A stretch of 64,000 nucleotides of DNA from Phalacrocorax aristotelis (lineage: Eukaryota > Chordata > Aves > Suliformes > Phalacrocoracidae): assembly GCF_949628215.1 (NCBI RefSeq), contig NC_134288.1, positions 11,849,682-11,913,681 of the forward strand, given 5' to 3'. Position numbers and translations under genes: made by a program. Shown here piece by piece: positions 50,201 to 62,900 of this stretch. The notes below the pieces were generated by a model. That model did no database searches and had not been told where the DNA came from. It saw only the letters and a program-made list of their open reading frames with translations. Numbering within the stretch: position 1 is the stretch's first letter; each line of letters opens with the position of its first letter.

Positions 50201-51334
50201 TCTTGGCTTTAAAAATTAGATATGCAAAAGTGATTTCCAGCCTACTATGCACGGATGTGCCATGGTACATTTTGTAAGAGCAGGAGCGTCAGCTAATTGT
50301 TGCTCACCTGCTAGAGCTATTCTGCTCTCAATTAACACCCCTATTATTAGAAAGTTACCACATGTGAATTGAAACATTAGGCGTGTTTGCCTTCTGCATG
50401 GGCAACCAGGCAGCCTGAATTGCTTAGAGGAATCCAGGCTTCCTCACCTCAGTGCTAATGCTAAAACCAAGGATAGTCATTTAACACTGCCATTAACTAT
50501 TGCGTTGCTGTCACTTCAAAAGGAGTTGATGTGACACTGCTGCTGCTACAAAATGAGCTCGTGAAGGAAGTAAGTAATGTGGGTCGTGTCACTGTTGTCG
50601 TGTTTGATGGTAGGGACTGAGGAATCACTTCATTTGAGGGCAAAAGATTCAAGGAGAAAAATCAGCCAGAAGAACCAACCCACTGTCTGACTGTTTGTCT
50701 TGTATATACGTGATACCTGCATTTTATGTCACTGCATTGTTCATGTTTACATTGATTAACTAAGACCCCTTGGGATTTAATGGTGTTCAGTGCAGCTGCA
50801 GATATGTCAGTGTACCACAGAGTTTCAGGTCAATATCTTAGAATAAATGAGGCCACCTTCTCTTAAAAAAGAAAATAAATGCTGGGCTTTGTACTGGCGG
50901 GCGAACGTTGCATCACTTCATTTCTCTTGCAAAATGAATGAGAAAATAAATTTGGCGGAAGAGCTGCATATTACAATGCAATGTGATGATGTAAGGCTAA
51001 TGAACAGTGAAATCAATTAATTTCAGCTCATTTAGGCAGAAAAAGGCCAAACTGGGTCAGAGCCAAGCTCCATCCACATTGGTATCCTGCCTCCAGTGGT
51101 GACCAGAACTCTGCTGAAGGTCCAACAACCTTCAAAATGCTGATGTGATAAAGTCAGGTGATGCAAAGCTGGTGTGAAATCTGAACACACCACCACCACA
51201 AATAGGTTTGAACCCAGGAGCACAAGGTTCTTCTCCCTTCCAAAGTGCTGCTTATTGTAATCGAGGGAAAAAAGGTGATTTAAATGGAGTTTATTAAAAC
51301 TGATTTTACCTCAGAGGTGAATAGATATTACAGT

Positions 51335-51710
51335 GAAGCCTGAAAAGACTGACAGGAGATACCTGGGCCCTTATCACCATGTACCAGTACTTAAGGGGTA
51401 GTTACAAAGAAGATGGAGACTCCCTTTTTACACAGAGTCACATGGAGAGGACAAGGGGGAATGGACACAAGTTGCTCTTGGGGACATTCTGATTTCACAC
51501 CAGAGGGGAATTGTTCACAGTGAGGACAGTCACCACTGGAATAATCTCCCCAGGGAAGGGGTTGACTCGGCCACGTTGGACACCTTCAAGAATCGTCTGG
51601 ACAGGGTGCTGGGCCATCTTGTCTAGACTGTGCTCTTCCCAGAAAGGTTGGACCAGATGATCGCTGAGGTCCCTTCCCACCTGGGATTCTGGGATTCTGT
51701 GATTCTGTGA
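51335..51710 (+). mobile_element. CR1 LINE 3' fragment, diverged
   Basis: CR1 3' blocks are recognisable but more diverged: GGACAAGGGGGAATGGACACAAG, a CAGTGAGGACAGTCACCACTGGAATAATCTCC-type block (shown here only as its features), GTTGGACCAGATGATCGCTGAGGTCCC split over 51650-51672, and a triplicated terminal GGGATTCT/GATTCTGTGA tail (51683-51710). It is non-coding. Confidence 0.9.
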
Positions 51711-54700
51711 AATTACCTGATGCTTCTTGTGACTGCAGAAAAGGGAGGGTTTCTGCAGGGATGAACCAGCAGAAGACAACAGCCCAGAGAGCCGGTCCCT
51801 CCTCCACAGGGTCCCCGTGGTCCTCCAGGCGCCTTCTGCGTTTGGTTCCTACCACTGCGGACTTCCCAGTGCGGCATCTGCTCTCCCCTCGGAGGGAAAG
51901 ATTTCAGCTTTACGCCTTTTCTCTTCTGGAAAGAGGCAAAATGTCAGGACTAGATCCAAGGTATATCGAAAGAATGAGACACCATGGTAGGTGCTAAGTG
52001 CTATGCTAGATTACTTTCCAAACAAGACAGTGTTATAGCTCTCCTGAAAGTAAAGCTTTTTAGCAAACCCCTAAATTACTTCCTGTTTTAAATAAAAAGT
52101 TATTTTTCTCCAGCATACATTACTTTCTTTGTGTCATATGCTTGTCTTTGCTGCATTTCTCCTGAGAGCAGTTGGTCACTCTATTTCTATGAAGTATTAA
52201 TACCCCACCAGTGATATTTATGTACCCAGATCTTTTTTTTTTTTTTTTTTTACCTTTAGATGTTCAACAGCATGAATATTCTTATTTTTTATTTAAAACT
52301 AATTTGGAGTTCTCGCTCTCTAAGGGGTTTCTAATCACCAAAAAGTGCCCGAGGCTAAAACTGATTGACAGGAAAACGTTGCGGCTTCTGAAAAGTAAAT
52401 TGGCTATTGACAGAGCAGTATACAAAGGAAAATGCTAAATGCTTATTATTTATGAGCTATTAGGGAAAATGTTATTAGCATCTGTTTCCCACATGGGCAA
52501 AAACACCTGTCAGACATCAGGAAACTATAAAACGATGCACAGTTAATAGTTACTTTGTTTAAAAAGTCATTAAAATTGAATGTCAGCTAAAACTTAGGAA
52601 AACATTATTCTTCAAACAACTTTTAATCTTTCTGTTCAAAAACAGAAAAAAAAAGAAAAGAACGAGAAGAAAAAAGAAAAGACCTTGCCACATTTTAATT
52701 TCTGGGAGCAGAAAGGAAGAAGACGTTTGATTTGAAAGTGATGAGGCGGCTTCTGGTACACAACAAACAAGGTATTAAAAAAAAGCGGAGGAAAAAAGGG
52801 ACAAGTTGGCTCCCCTCCTGGAGTTGTACAACAGAGGGAAAGCAGAGCAAGGTCAGACATTTACATGGGGTTTCAGCGCGCGTCGCGGGGATGTTTGGAT
52901 TTCACTTAAACCTGTAAATAGGATACGTCTGTCTTTCTTCTGCCACGATGCTCTTCCCAGGTGGAGCTAAAGCACAGAGTGGCATTGGCTTGACTCCAGA
53001 GCCGGCTTCGGCATCGGCCACAGACCCGGCTGTTGGCATCCCCTGGCCAGGGGCAGGGGCCGTCGGGTGGCCTTCCTGCAGCGATGGCAATTACCTTAAC
53101 GAGTTGCACCTAATGGACAGACTGATGGTAGACTCTCCTCCCAGGTGGGAGAAACCTCACGAGCATCATTAGACCAGAATTGCGGTCGCTGTGAGTCAGG
53201 GCCAAATTCTGCTCCACACAGGGGGTCACCTCCGGGTTGGACTTTCTTGCTGCGCCTGCAAATAGAAAGAAAAATTGTGGCCAAGATGTCCCACAGACCC
53301 CAGCCAGACTCCTTTCCCCCAGTCTGCATCACATCTGAACAGGGATTTCGCTGTATTTTGATGAATTTTCCAACTGCAGAGTCGCAAAGAGCCGCATCTA
53401 AAAATACCCCAACCATCTCTCTGCCCTACAGCAAGAAAGGGCATAAGGCTGGGATAATCCAGACATTTCATGCGCAGTATATTTAGATTTAGTCTATCAA
53501 GACTGACCCGAAATCAGGATTTATTGTTAGAATTGTTGAAGAAAATGAAGACTCATTTAGGGTTTTTTCTGCTAAGGCACATCCAGCCAGCATTACAGAT
53601 CAGCTAACTGGAAAAGAAGAGGGTTTGATTCTGATCTTTAGAAAAGCCAAAGCATCTTTTGCTGTTCTATGTGCCACCAAAAATTATTTACCTAGGGAGC
53701 TGTTTTCCTTTTAAAAATTCATATATGATTTTTCAAGCAGCCTTACTCAGGAGGCAAACCTGATCTCCATGTTTTATACACAGCTGAGCACACCCCCAGC
53801 ATTTTAACGATCGTATAAACAATCACCGTAAAACCAAAGGCTTTTTTTTGACACATGTTGTGATGGCACTTTTCCCTCCAGCTTGGTCACAACTTTAGCA
53901 CAGGTTGTGAAACCAAACCCAGGGGGTCTTGAACGGATGTAGGGCCTAAAGATGAAAATATGCTTAAAATTTGCTGTTCTTTGTGTCTGAGTGAGTGTAA
54001 CAGCAAAATGCACACACACAAACCTTAGTGGTGAACAGAGATATGGTCCATCTTCCCACAATTGCATGAAATACCTGTGCTGCAAAGTAAATGAATCGTT
54101 TGTGTCTGTACAGTTTACATTCCCACCTGAGTAGGAATTTCATACCTACAGTTTTACTTTGGGAAATAGGAAAAAAAATTATCTTTAAAACAACCCCTCA
54201 CCCCAAAGTCACCCTGGGTTTTACTTGCAGTGAATGGGATCTTACTGATCCAGGACACAAGGACAAACCCAGTGTGACACCAGTAAAAATGCCAAAGAAA
54301 TATAATATAAAATATTGCTTGTCCGTTTAAATTATTTAATGTTATTAACATTAATTACCATACTTGGAAACCCGGAGTGATTCACACGTTTTCCCTCCCC
54401 CAACTTCTCCTCCAAAGTTTAACTCTGAATTTCGACATCGCTTGTTTTCTCCATTTATTTCCTTAGAGCAGCAGAAGGGATTTGGCAGATGGTATCTCAC
54501 CATCCCAGTCCACTTTGCTCCAAACCTTATTTCCTCTGCATCTCCGTCTTTCACACCACAGCCACCAAGTCTCAGTTTAGTGCATATGTGTGTGTCCCAG
54601 ATTCCAGCTATCACATCCATGGGGATACTGGGGGGTCTGGAAGGTTTGACCCACCCAGCGTGGGCTCAGGTAGTGCTGTTGGGTATCAGGGACTCACAGA

Positions 54701-54746
54701 TCTCTCTGCATCCTCGCCAGTAAGGATAAAGAGATACTGGAGGAGT
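51711..54746. other. Non-coding DNA, purine-rich tract inside
   Basis: A purine-dominated run lies at about 52636-52681, and a perfect 19-bp inverted repeat at 54336-54354. Frames are short (at most 119 codons) and unrecognised. Confidence 0.5.
54336..54354. repeat. Perfect 9-bp inverted repeat with 1-nt centre
   Basis: TTAATGTTA and TAACATTAA flank a single T. The arms contain ATTA homeodomain cores. Confidence 0.95.
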
Positions 54747-54816
54747 TCAGCGCTCTAGTGCCGTAAGAGGGTCAGTGCTCTAGACCAATAAGAGGGCCAT
54801 ATTTTAGTATAAATAG
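54747..54816 (+). promoter_or_regulatory. 25-bp tandem duplication followed by CCAAT and TATA-like boxes
   Basis: Two 25-bp units (54747-54771 and 54772-54796) share TCAG(C/T)GCTCTAG and TAAGAGGG. The second creates CCAAT at 54785-54789. A TATAAATA box follows at 54808-54815, and a second TATAAATT at 54820-54827. The spacing is promoter-like, but no frame or known element lies downstream, so function is unproven. Confidence 0.3.
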
Positions 54817-56289
54817 TAGTATAAATTATCTTCACCTGCTGAAACTATTGGCTTTTATGACTAAGTATTAGCACAATTTTTTCTGTGGCCCATAAATCGA
54901 GACAGGGTCTGGTCTGCTCAAGGGAAAGAGCGTCCTCACCACGTGAAGGGTCAGCCCATGCTCCTGGTGGGATTGGCCATCCCCGAGACACGCTGGCAGT
55001 GTAACGGCAAGGTGAAGGATGCCTCAGGATACCTTCTGGAAAAGGCCAGGTGGGGAGGCGGAAGATGCTCTGAGTTCATTATTAAAGTAATTTCTGAGGT
55101 TGGTTAAAGACACAATTACGCTGTTGACATTTCAGCAGCACAGGGCAAAGGGGTGACTTTGCAACCGGCATCATTAGCCGGGAGAGGCAGATGTGCTTTC
55201 CAAAAGCTATGTTGGCCTGATCCGGACCCAGGCTGCCTTCAGAAAGATGTGGGGCTGCCTTTTGCCCTTCCCACCGTCTCTCCGAGCGCTCCCAGGAGCA
55301 GCGACCGCCTCTGCCTTGTCCAATCCTCCAGGCAGGAGCCCTCCTGGGTGGGTACTTCAATATCGGGCTGGCGCTGCCTTTGATGTGCCATTTTCTCTTT
55401 GAAATGCAATGTCTCACTCATCTAACCCTCATCACATTTGGGAAACTTCTCTTCAGTCTTTCAGATCGGGATATCAGGGGAGTAGAGTTTATCTTTGAAA
55501 GGGGAGAGTTTGAAGTTTTTTGTTTTTAAAACCTAAATGCTTTTTTGATCAAAATGTAAAGGAACCCTTCTGGTGGTTGTTCCTGGTTGGGTTGGGTTGC
55601 GGTTTTATTGTTTTGTGGGGTTTGAGGCTTTTTTTGCTGGAGACTGTAAATAGCTCTCGGGCACCTTGGATCTGTTTTCCTTAACTTTCCCTTGATGCTC
55701 ACTGTATAGTCCATATATTTCAAACCTCCAAACTGTCTTTCTGAGTATATGGGGGGGATCATTCCAGAAAGAGCTGTACTTACAGCCAAAAGAAACCAAT
55801 GCTGTGCCCGCTCCAGTCCCAGGGAGTAAATCCTAACCAGCAGAATATCCAAAGACCGAAATCTGCTGCAATTTATCCCGTTTGGTCATTGAAATGACCC
55901 CTGTGCCCATCTCACGAGTGACGGGTCGTTTCTTTTTAAGGAACCACCGTGAAGGATGGGAGCTGGGCTTGAGCTGCTCCAAAATCCCTCAAACCTGCAT
56001 TTTCCCTCGGTCAGACACGAATACTGCCGCTGTGTCACGCACGGCACGGGGCGGCTTCCAGCGACACCCTGGGTGCAAAGGCACGGTTTGCTTGGACCTG
56101 GCTTTATGCACGAAAACACAGCGGCTGCCCCTCACCTGGCCAGGAGCCGGGAACCACGCTCCAGGCACGGCAGCGGTGGGGATTTAACTTTGAAACGACT
56201 TGCACTCAGCCTGTTTTTCCCCGCGCTAACCTTTCCTCCTCCCAGTCTTGAAAGTTAGAAACATCTTTTGTATTCCAGAGGCCAAAGGG

Positions 56290-56610
56290 CCAAACTTGCC
56301 TTTAATTAAAATGCATATTCTTTAATTAAAGGCCCCATAACACATGAAGGGCATTCATTGAAATACGATGTGTGACATAGTCATTACCCTGCTGTTAATT
56401 ACTAATTAATGAAGCTATTTCAATTAATAGCTTCCCCACTGTCACTCTGGCTTTGACAGGGCTCCGTGCTGAGAAGCCGTAGTGGAATCACAGGCGATCG
56501 TAACTCCTGGAACAGCACCAAAAGGCATCAGCTGAATATTCATGTCAGATGATGTTAACACTTTTCAATTAAACATAATAAAGTAAAAGCTCCATCAAAA
56601 GTGTATATCA
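56290..56610. promoter_or_regulatory. Candidate enhancer with two perfect inverted repeats and E-boxes
   Basis: A 13-bp perfect inverted repeat (GCCTTTAATTAAA at 56298-56310 against 56321-56333) encloses ATGCATATTC. A 9-bp perfect inverted repeat (GAAGCTATT at 56411-56419 against 56426-56434) encloses TCAATT. Further on are CAGCTG (56529-56534), the palindrome TGAATATTCA (56533-56542) and CAGATG (56546-56551). The mix suits homeodomain, POU and bHLH factors. No coding or repeat signal is present. Confidence 0.35.
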
Positions 56611-57640
56611 AACATGCATCAGCCTTTCCCTCTCCCCCTGTCCTCTTCCAGCTTGTCAAAAATAACTAGAAAGAAGTAGGGGAAAAAAAGGAAGGGTTTT
56701 TTTTTTCTTTCCTTTTGACACTTTAGGCTGGAGCATCATTTATTAAGCAAGCGGTGCTGCTGCAAGGGGGGGAGATTTACAAGGAGCCCAGGCTGCAGTT
56801 TCAGCACACCCGATCCCTGGCGGCTCTTTTCCCTCCAAGGGCCCCAGGTGTTGCATCGCTCTCCTGTTTTCTCTCCCTTTCCTGGGGTAAAACCACAGTG
56901 GGGACAAGCCCTCAGGTGCCTTCCTGGCCCTGTGCAAATGTTTGGAAGCTCAGGAGCAACGTGTTTAATTTCCATGGTTAAAGGAATCTCTTCCCAAGTG
57001 CATGTTTTAATTACTGAGCTGTGTCGCCAAAGAGGCTGCTGTTAAGGGCTGGTATAAGGAACAGCATGGAAGAAGCTGTTTTGCAGCTCAGGATAAGTTA
57101 TATCAATCCTAAAAAATGCAAAGCTGCGATGCGCTCTCTCGGGCGCCATCTGGTTGAAGTTTTCCATTTGAAACACATGGAAAATGAAACCAAGAGAAAT
57201 TCCTGTGGAGTAAATCCATACCGAACCCCAAATGTGTTGTTTTAAGAGCTGTTTTTTTCCAGCAGACCTTGGGGTGGCAGGGAAGAATCTTCTAGAGAGA
57301 AAACATTATTAAAAATTGGGAGAGAAGGAACTCTCCAACTCTTCCGATTGTTTGGGTACAGAAGTACAGAGAAGTCTCGCTGGATTTGTTGCAGAAAGCA
57401 AAAAAGACGGTGACCTGATGTAGGATACGTCTATTCCCTGTGGAGACAGGGAAGGGAGGCGGAAATTCCTATTATTCCTGTGGGAAAAAGGAGGAACGCA
57501 AGAGGGACTGCAAGGAGATGTTTCAATCTGTGTCTCTGTTTGACTTTCTATCTGAAGCAAGGCAAAGCAATACTCATTACGTTGCCTGTTGGTAATGCAT
57601 TGCTGAGGCATTAGCTAACAGCACATCATGTGATGGGACT

Positions 57641-57670
57641 AATAAATAAATCATGTGGTTTTTATTTATT
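57641..57670. repeat. Perfect 10-bp inverted repeat with poly(A) hexamers on both strands
   Basis: AATAAATAAA (57641-57650) and TTTATTTATT (57661-57670) flank a 10-nt spacer. Each arm carries two overlapping AATAAA signals for its strand, so the site could end transcripts from both directions. No gene is visible on either side. Confidence 0.6.
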
Positions 57671-59970
57671 CTTTGTGTCAGGTCATGTTTCTGCATTTCA
57701 GCTTCCCAAATAGAGCTGTGGCACACAGGGTAATGTCCTTAATGCCCAGTGTTGAGCAGCAGCTGGAAGAACTATTCCTCCAAATTCCTGGTGGCTCTAA
57801 GAAAATGCAAATCCATTTGTTATGTTTGTAGTTTGGCAATGGTAATGAAATGACAGAGTTGTGGTACCGTGTGGTTTATCAGCCCTGGTTGGAAGGAACC
57901 ACGGTCAAGGAAATTTTGTGTGTGCTGTGCAAAGGGCCATCCCTCGGCAGAGCTGCAGGGATGCGGATGCAGCCGCTGGGAAGATGCTGCTCCAGAGGTG
58001 GGCAAAATATCAACCAATTATTTTGCCTTTGCACTTCAAATTCTTGCTTTGCTTTCTCTGAATTATTTAACAGGGCTGGTGTCACCTGAACAAATGTGCC
58101 TCAAGGCCCTGGGTAGAAACCTTTGCTTGGTAGACATCATTCCTGAGAGCCAGATGAAAGCAGGGAGCTAAATGCGTTGTGAGGAGGGGTAATCTGGTGT
58201 TGTAAGGTTCAGGGACAGGCTGTCTTCTCAGGCATGGTGATCTACATCAGGAGAAACCTCACAACAGTCACATGAGTCATATTCATGCAAGAAACAATGT
58301 CAAATGGGGAAAAAAGGACACAAATTTCAGTATTTCAGAATACCCCCAAAGTTGGCTAGATAGCCTCACCTACAGGAACTCCCCTGAAACTTTTTCCCTC
58401 TCTCCATGTACATCTTTCTCCACTGTGACCTTCCCATGCGACCACCTTCCCACCCATGCCTCAATCCCAGCCTCTGGACCAGGCCTCTGCTTCTTCAGAG
58501 CAGGTCAGGAGTTAAAATCCCCCGTTCCTGTCTCCTGCTCTGAATGCCAGTATCCATCTCGGGAGAGTGAAGCTCCTTCCATCTAGCCTGACCCTTCAGC
58601 TGCTGCCAGGTTTTCCCACCCCTCTTACAGAGCCGGACAATGGCCCTGTTTCCTTCCCCATCCTTACAGTCATGTAGATTATTTTCTTTGACACTCCAGG
58701 ATTTCCTGCTCTGGTCCTAGACTGAGACTGGAAGCCAAAACCAAACCAGCTCTTGAAACCAAGCATTTCAGACTCTTAGAAAAGCGCGGCTACAACACCC
58801 GGTGCCTTCCTCAGACTGGGAGGCAGTATAAGAGCGAAGCCCCTTTCCTTCTATGAAGCAGCTGCCGGGTGTGCTGACGGTGGGACAGGACACTCCCCTG
58901 CGGGCGCTAGTCCCCAGCTTGCTTTCTAACACTTACCCTGCCTTACAGCAGCGCTGCTTGCAAACCCTGGGCCGTGCAAGAGTACGAGCAGATAGAGCGG
59001 TCGGTCAATACCTAGGGGAAAACTTCCAGGGGTGGATAGGCAGTCCTTCTGAACGCTTTCTTTTGCCCCCCTGCTAAAATCTGAAAATTCCTTTCTTCTT
59101 TTTCCTTACGGCCGTTACCAGACTGAGCCCTGCTGAAGCCGAGTGCAAGGGGAGCCCAGCTGATCTGTCCAGGCATGACGGAGGAGCAATCATTTTTTTG
59201 TCCGGCTGCTTGACATCTAAAGGCTGGTCTCCGAGGCCTCCATTAGGGTTCGGGGCTGACTCGCCTCCACCTCTCCTGGGAAGAGGTTTTGCCTTTTCTG
59301 CTCAATTATACACAGTCTCCTCCAGGAGGAGGAGGATAGGAGGAGGGAGCTGTAGCTCTACTTTAGCTGTTAACCTCTGAAGCATAATTCAGAGCCACAC
59401 ACTGCTAGAAAGGCTTCACAGATTGCTCTCGTAAGATAATAAGCCCTTCATCTGCTATGTTTGTGCAGGGTTTGGAGGCCAAATTAATTAGTTGGACAGG
59501 CTCCTATTTCATGTGACTGCTGTGCCCCTCACTCAGAGGGTGCTGGTGGTGGCAAGTGTTGCTACACAGAGATTTGTATCTGACTTCCCTGGTGCTCGTA
59601 GTGGCTTCTGAGTCTGTCTGATATGTGTCCAGTTTTATGCTTTATTATTATCAGAGTAAAGGCAGGATTCACATAAAACACCCTTCATATATTTATAGGG
59701 GGAATGCTGGTGTTACAAAGATTCTGAAGCTCAAACGCCAGTGCTGTGAACTCCTGCTGTCTGTCTCTTGCTGTTACAGATGCTTCTCCTTGCTTGCAAA
59801 AGGAAAAAATGTTTCAGGATATATTGAGAGAAGTATTGGCTGAGATTGGAGATGCCCTTCCCTGGAAATATTAATCCACCAAACACAGATGAATCTCCTG
59901 GAATAATCCTCTCTAATGCACGTTGAGGAAATCAATTCTGTGGTTTATTCTTTAATCCAGAAATCTCCAA

Positions 59971-59990
59971 GGAGGAGGAGGAGGAGGAGG
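59971..59990. repeat. Short (GGA)n tract
   Basis: Nearly seven GGA triplets in a row form a purine-only run that continues into AAGAGGG. Confidence 0.9.
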
Positions 59991-62900
59991 AAGAGGGTGA
60001 ACAGGCACCATCAGAAGAGGATAAAAATTGGCACTGCATTGAAGGAAAAGAGAGAAAATGGTGACCTGTTCTTACCAGCCCAGTGGTAAAGATTCATCTG
60101 CAAACACCAAAGCCCTAAGCAATGCCAAAATATGCCATTTCTTACTCATGCTATAGATTTTGGCTCTGTAGAAAAGGATAGGTGCTAAAGCAAAACCCCT
60201 CTTGGTTTCCAGGGATCTGGGGCACTCCTGGAGGCAGATGCCTTATTTGAGCTGTCAGCTTTAGCCCCCTCTCAATCTGAACAGCAAAAGCAACCAGTAA
60301 TACCCCAAATTGCATCACCTTGCTGTTACGTTTACAAGCCAAATTTTCACACATCTACTCTGTGTGTTTTAACTGTGACAGTGCACGCAGATGCAACCCA
60401 CACAGGCAGGTCTCAGCCGGGCTAACTACCACAGCAAATTCGGCATATAATTGTGTGTGTATTAGCATATACGGTTTTGAAACAACAGTGAATCTGGTTC
60501 AGTTTCCATCCTGAACAGCTTTATCCATATCCTTTAAAACTGTGGGTAATACGTCTTAATGATGCTCTTTCAGGCATAGTTTCTGTCCTAAACCCTTTAA
60601 AATACATCTGGTTCCAGGCATGTTTATCTCCTAGCCCTCCCAAACAGTTCTCATTTTTCAACCCCAAGCTATTATGAAAGATTTCCAAAACCTGCGAGGA
60701 AGAGTTTGTCCATCTCAAGGCTCAGTCTCTGTTTCTAGATTTCAGTAATTTTATCCTAACTCGAATCAAAATTACACAGTGCATTTCTGAAAATATTGAA
60801 GTGATCTGAGGGTGCTGAGAGAGATCTCTTGGTATTTGACAGAGCGCAAAGGACGAAGAGCTGCATCCAGAGTCTGGCAACATGAAGGCTAAACCTTTTC
60901 ACTTAGCTCATCACAGAGCCGTGTGCCAGGAAAAAAATCTGTTTTGGAAGTGAATCAAAATTTCCCCACAGTTTTTAATCCCCCCCAATACATCATTTAA
61001 GTAAGGAATGAGTTAAATTTGAATTTTGTACTCCCAGCTGACTCCAGGCACAAAATCCCCAGAAAACAGGTACCCCTCTGAAAAGGTTTGTCATGGTGCC
61101 TGGATCCAAACCTTTTTGTCCAGGTGCAGAACAGCCCGTCTGCCACCGGCCTTGGCTCTCCTGGAAGGACAGCCCAGGGCTGTGCAAACATTTCTCAGGT
61201 CACCCACTTTGTTGCAGTGCGTGTCCCACTTAGAGGTTTCTGTAAAATGAAATTGCAAGGACGAAGGTTTAACGCTGAGCTCTTGCTGGTCCAGGTGGCT
61301 CCTGCAGTGGGACCTGCAGCCTCCAGCCCTTTTCAAAGCACAATTGCGACCCAGATGGGCTGAAAAAAATGAAATAAAACAGATCATGATAAATTACACA
61401 TCTGAAGACGTCCTCTCTGATATCTGATTATGCTTTTGCTGATAATACTATTCGTTTAGGAGGTTTATTTTGCTGAATAACCAGTAAATAACCAAGGTCT
61501 TGGGTACAGGAGAGGGCACATCCTCCCTCCCATGAGCCTGGGGACATGTGGAGGCCTTGTCTGCTTCCCCAAACCTGCTAAATGGGCTTGTGGAGAGGGG
61601 CGGGGAGAGGGGTGGACCACAGGATGGAGGAGCTGGAGGGAGAATGCTGGAGGAGGCAGAGCAGGGCTACGTGCGCTGAGGAGCAGGTTGGTTGCAGCAG
61701 CAAAACCACACAAAGGCAACTGCAGCTGGGAAATTTGTGACACCGGGTTTATGGGCACGAGCCATCGCTTGTCTCCTTTGGGGTAAAATAAGAGCAAAAG
61801 CATAGAAAAGCACCCATGACCAGCCAGGGTTTGCACCAGCTCCAGGCATCTGAAGGGTTGAGGATGAGTCTCCTGAAAGCGTTCACCTCGCTAATAACTC
61901 ACGCACGTACACAGGAGAGATTAAAAATGAGTGGGTTTGTATGAGGCTTGGTAGGAGAGGGGGGAAAGAAACCCGATATGAAAGGAATAAAACAGCTGCA
62001 ATGAGCCTAAATGGTTGCACAGGAAAATCCCCTGTCAACCACAAATGGTTTGCCTTTAATGAGAATGCAGGACATGCATGAGTGGGTTGCTAATTCTTTG
62101 TGTAAAATCCTACCGATAATTGCTACACGTGTACCTTTCCATTGTCTCCCATGGAAGTGGGATTTTTTTTTTCCTTTGGAGCTGAAATTAAAAACAGTTT
62201 ATTAGAGAATAATTAATGCCAAAGTGCTGGGAGATTGCGCCCAGTGCTGTGTTTGGAAGAACAAGAGCGAGTCTCCAGTAAATTGGTAGTTGTACAGAGC
62301 AGGGGAAAAGCAATTTGGGAAGGGATTCAAGGGATCAGCCGAAGCTTTTCTGGCAGCTACTTCCTCAGTCAAATCATTAATTTTTGTTAATCCTTTGCAA
62401 AAATCTGGTGATTTGGGAACAAATTTTTGCAAGCATTTCAGCACTGCTTTAGGAGGCCAAATCCTATTACTGGATAATGGGACTTTGGCCTCCCAGGAGC
62501 AGAGACAGAAGATGTGGGTTTATATAGGGGTTTCTTCTCTTTTCATGATTGGATTAAAACTTACCCCACCCTGAACCCTGTACCGGGAACTGTGTAAGCA
62601 GGGAGCTGTACCAGTCTGGAAAACAACCGGTGCATAAAACCCCAGTTACTGTTCCTGCGGCTGATGGTCACCCTGTGCGTTTGGGTTTTTCCCATGACTC
62701 TTTGCTGATGGAGCTCAGCTGTCCTGGCTCACACCACGTCCCCAGCGCTGCTGTAGGGCCGCTGGTGGATGGGGCAGCCTGGCTCATGGCGATGCCCCGA
62801 GGATCTCCCTGCTCAGAGACACCCCCAAAAACTGCAGCACAGGAGCACGGGTATTTCAGCGGTGTTTTGGTAGTGGGGAAAAGTTCTTTTCTGAAGTCAA

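Larger units (their letters stand above)
39412..51334. other. Non-coding DNA, nothing coding recognised
   Basis: Short frames only (at most 159 codons, 41404-41883 minus). A G11 run lies at 42061-42071. Several AT-rich, ATTA-dense stretches (about 40,080-40,400 and 43,260-44,262) could be regulatory. Confidence 0.5.

Noticed and set aside
58790..59077. TATA-like GTATAAGAG about 25 bp before a 74-codon frame
   Set aside because: The frame is unrecognised, the ATG context is poor and the TATA-to-ATG distance leaves almost no leader.
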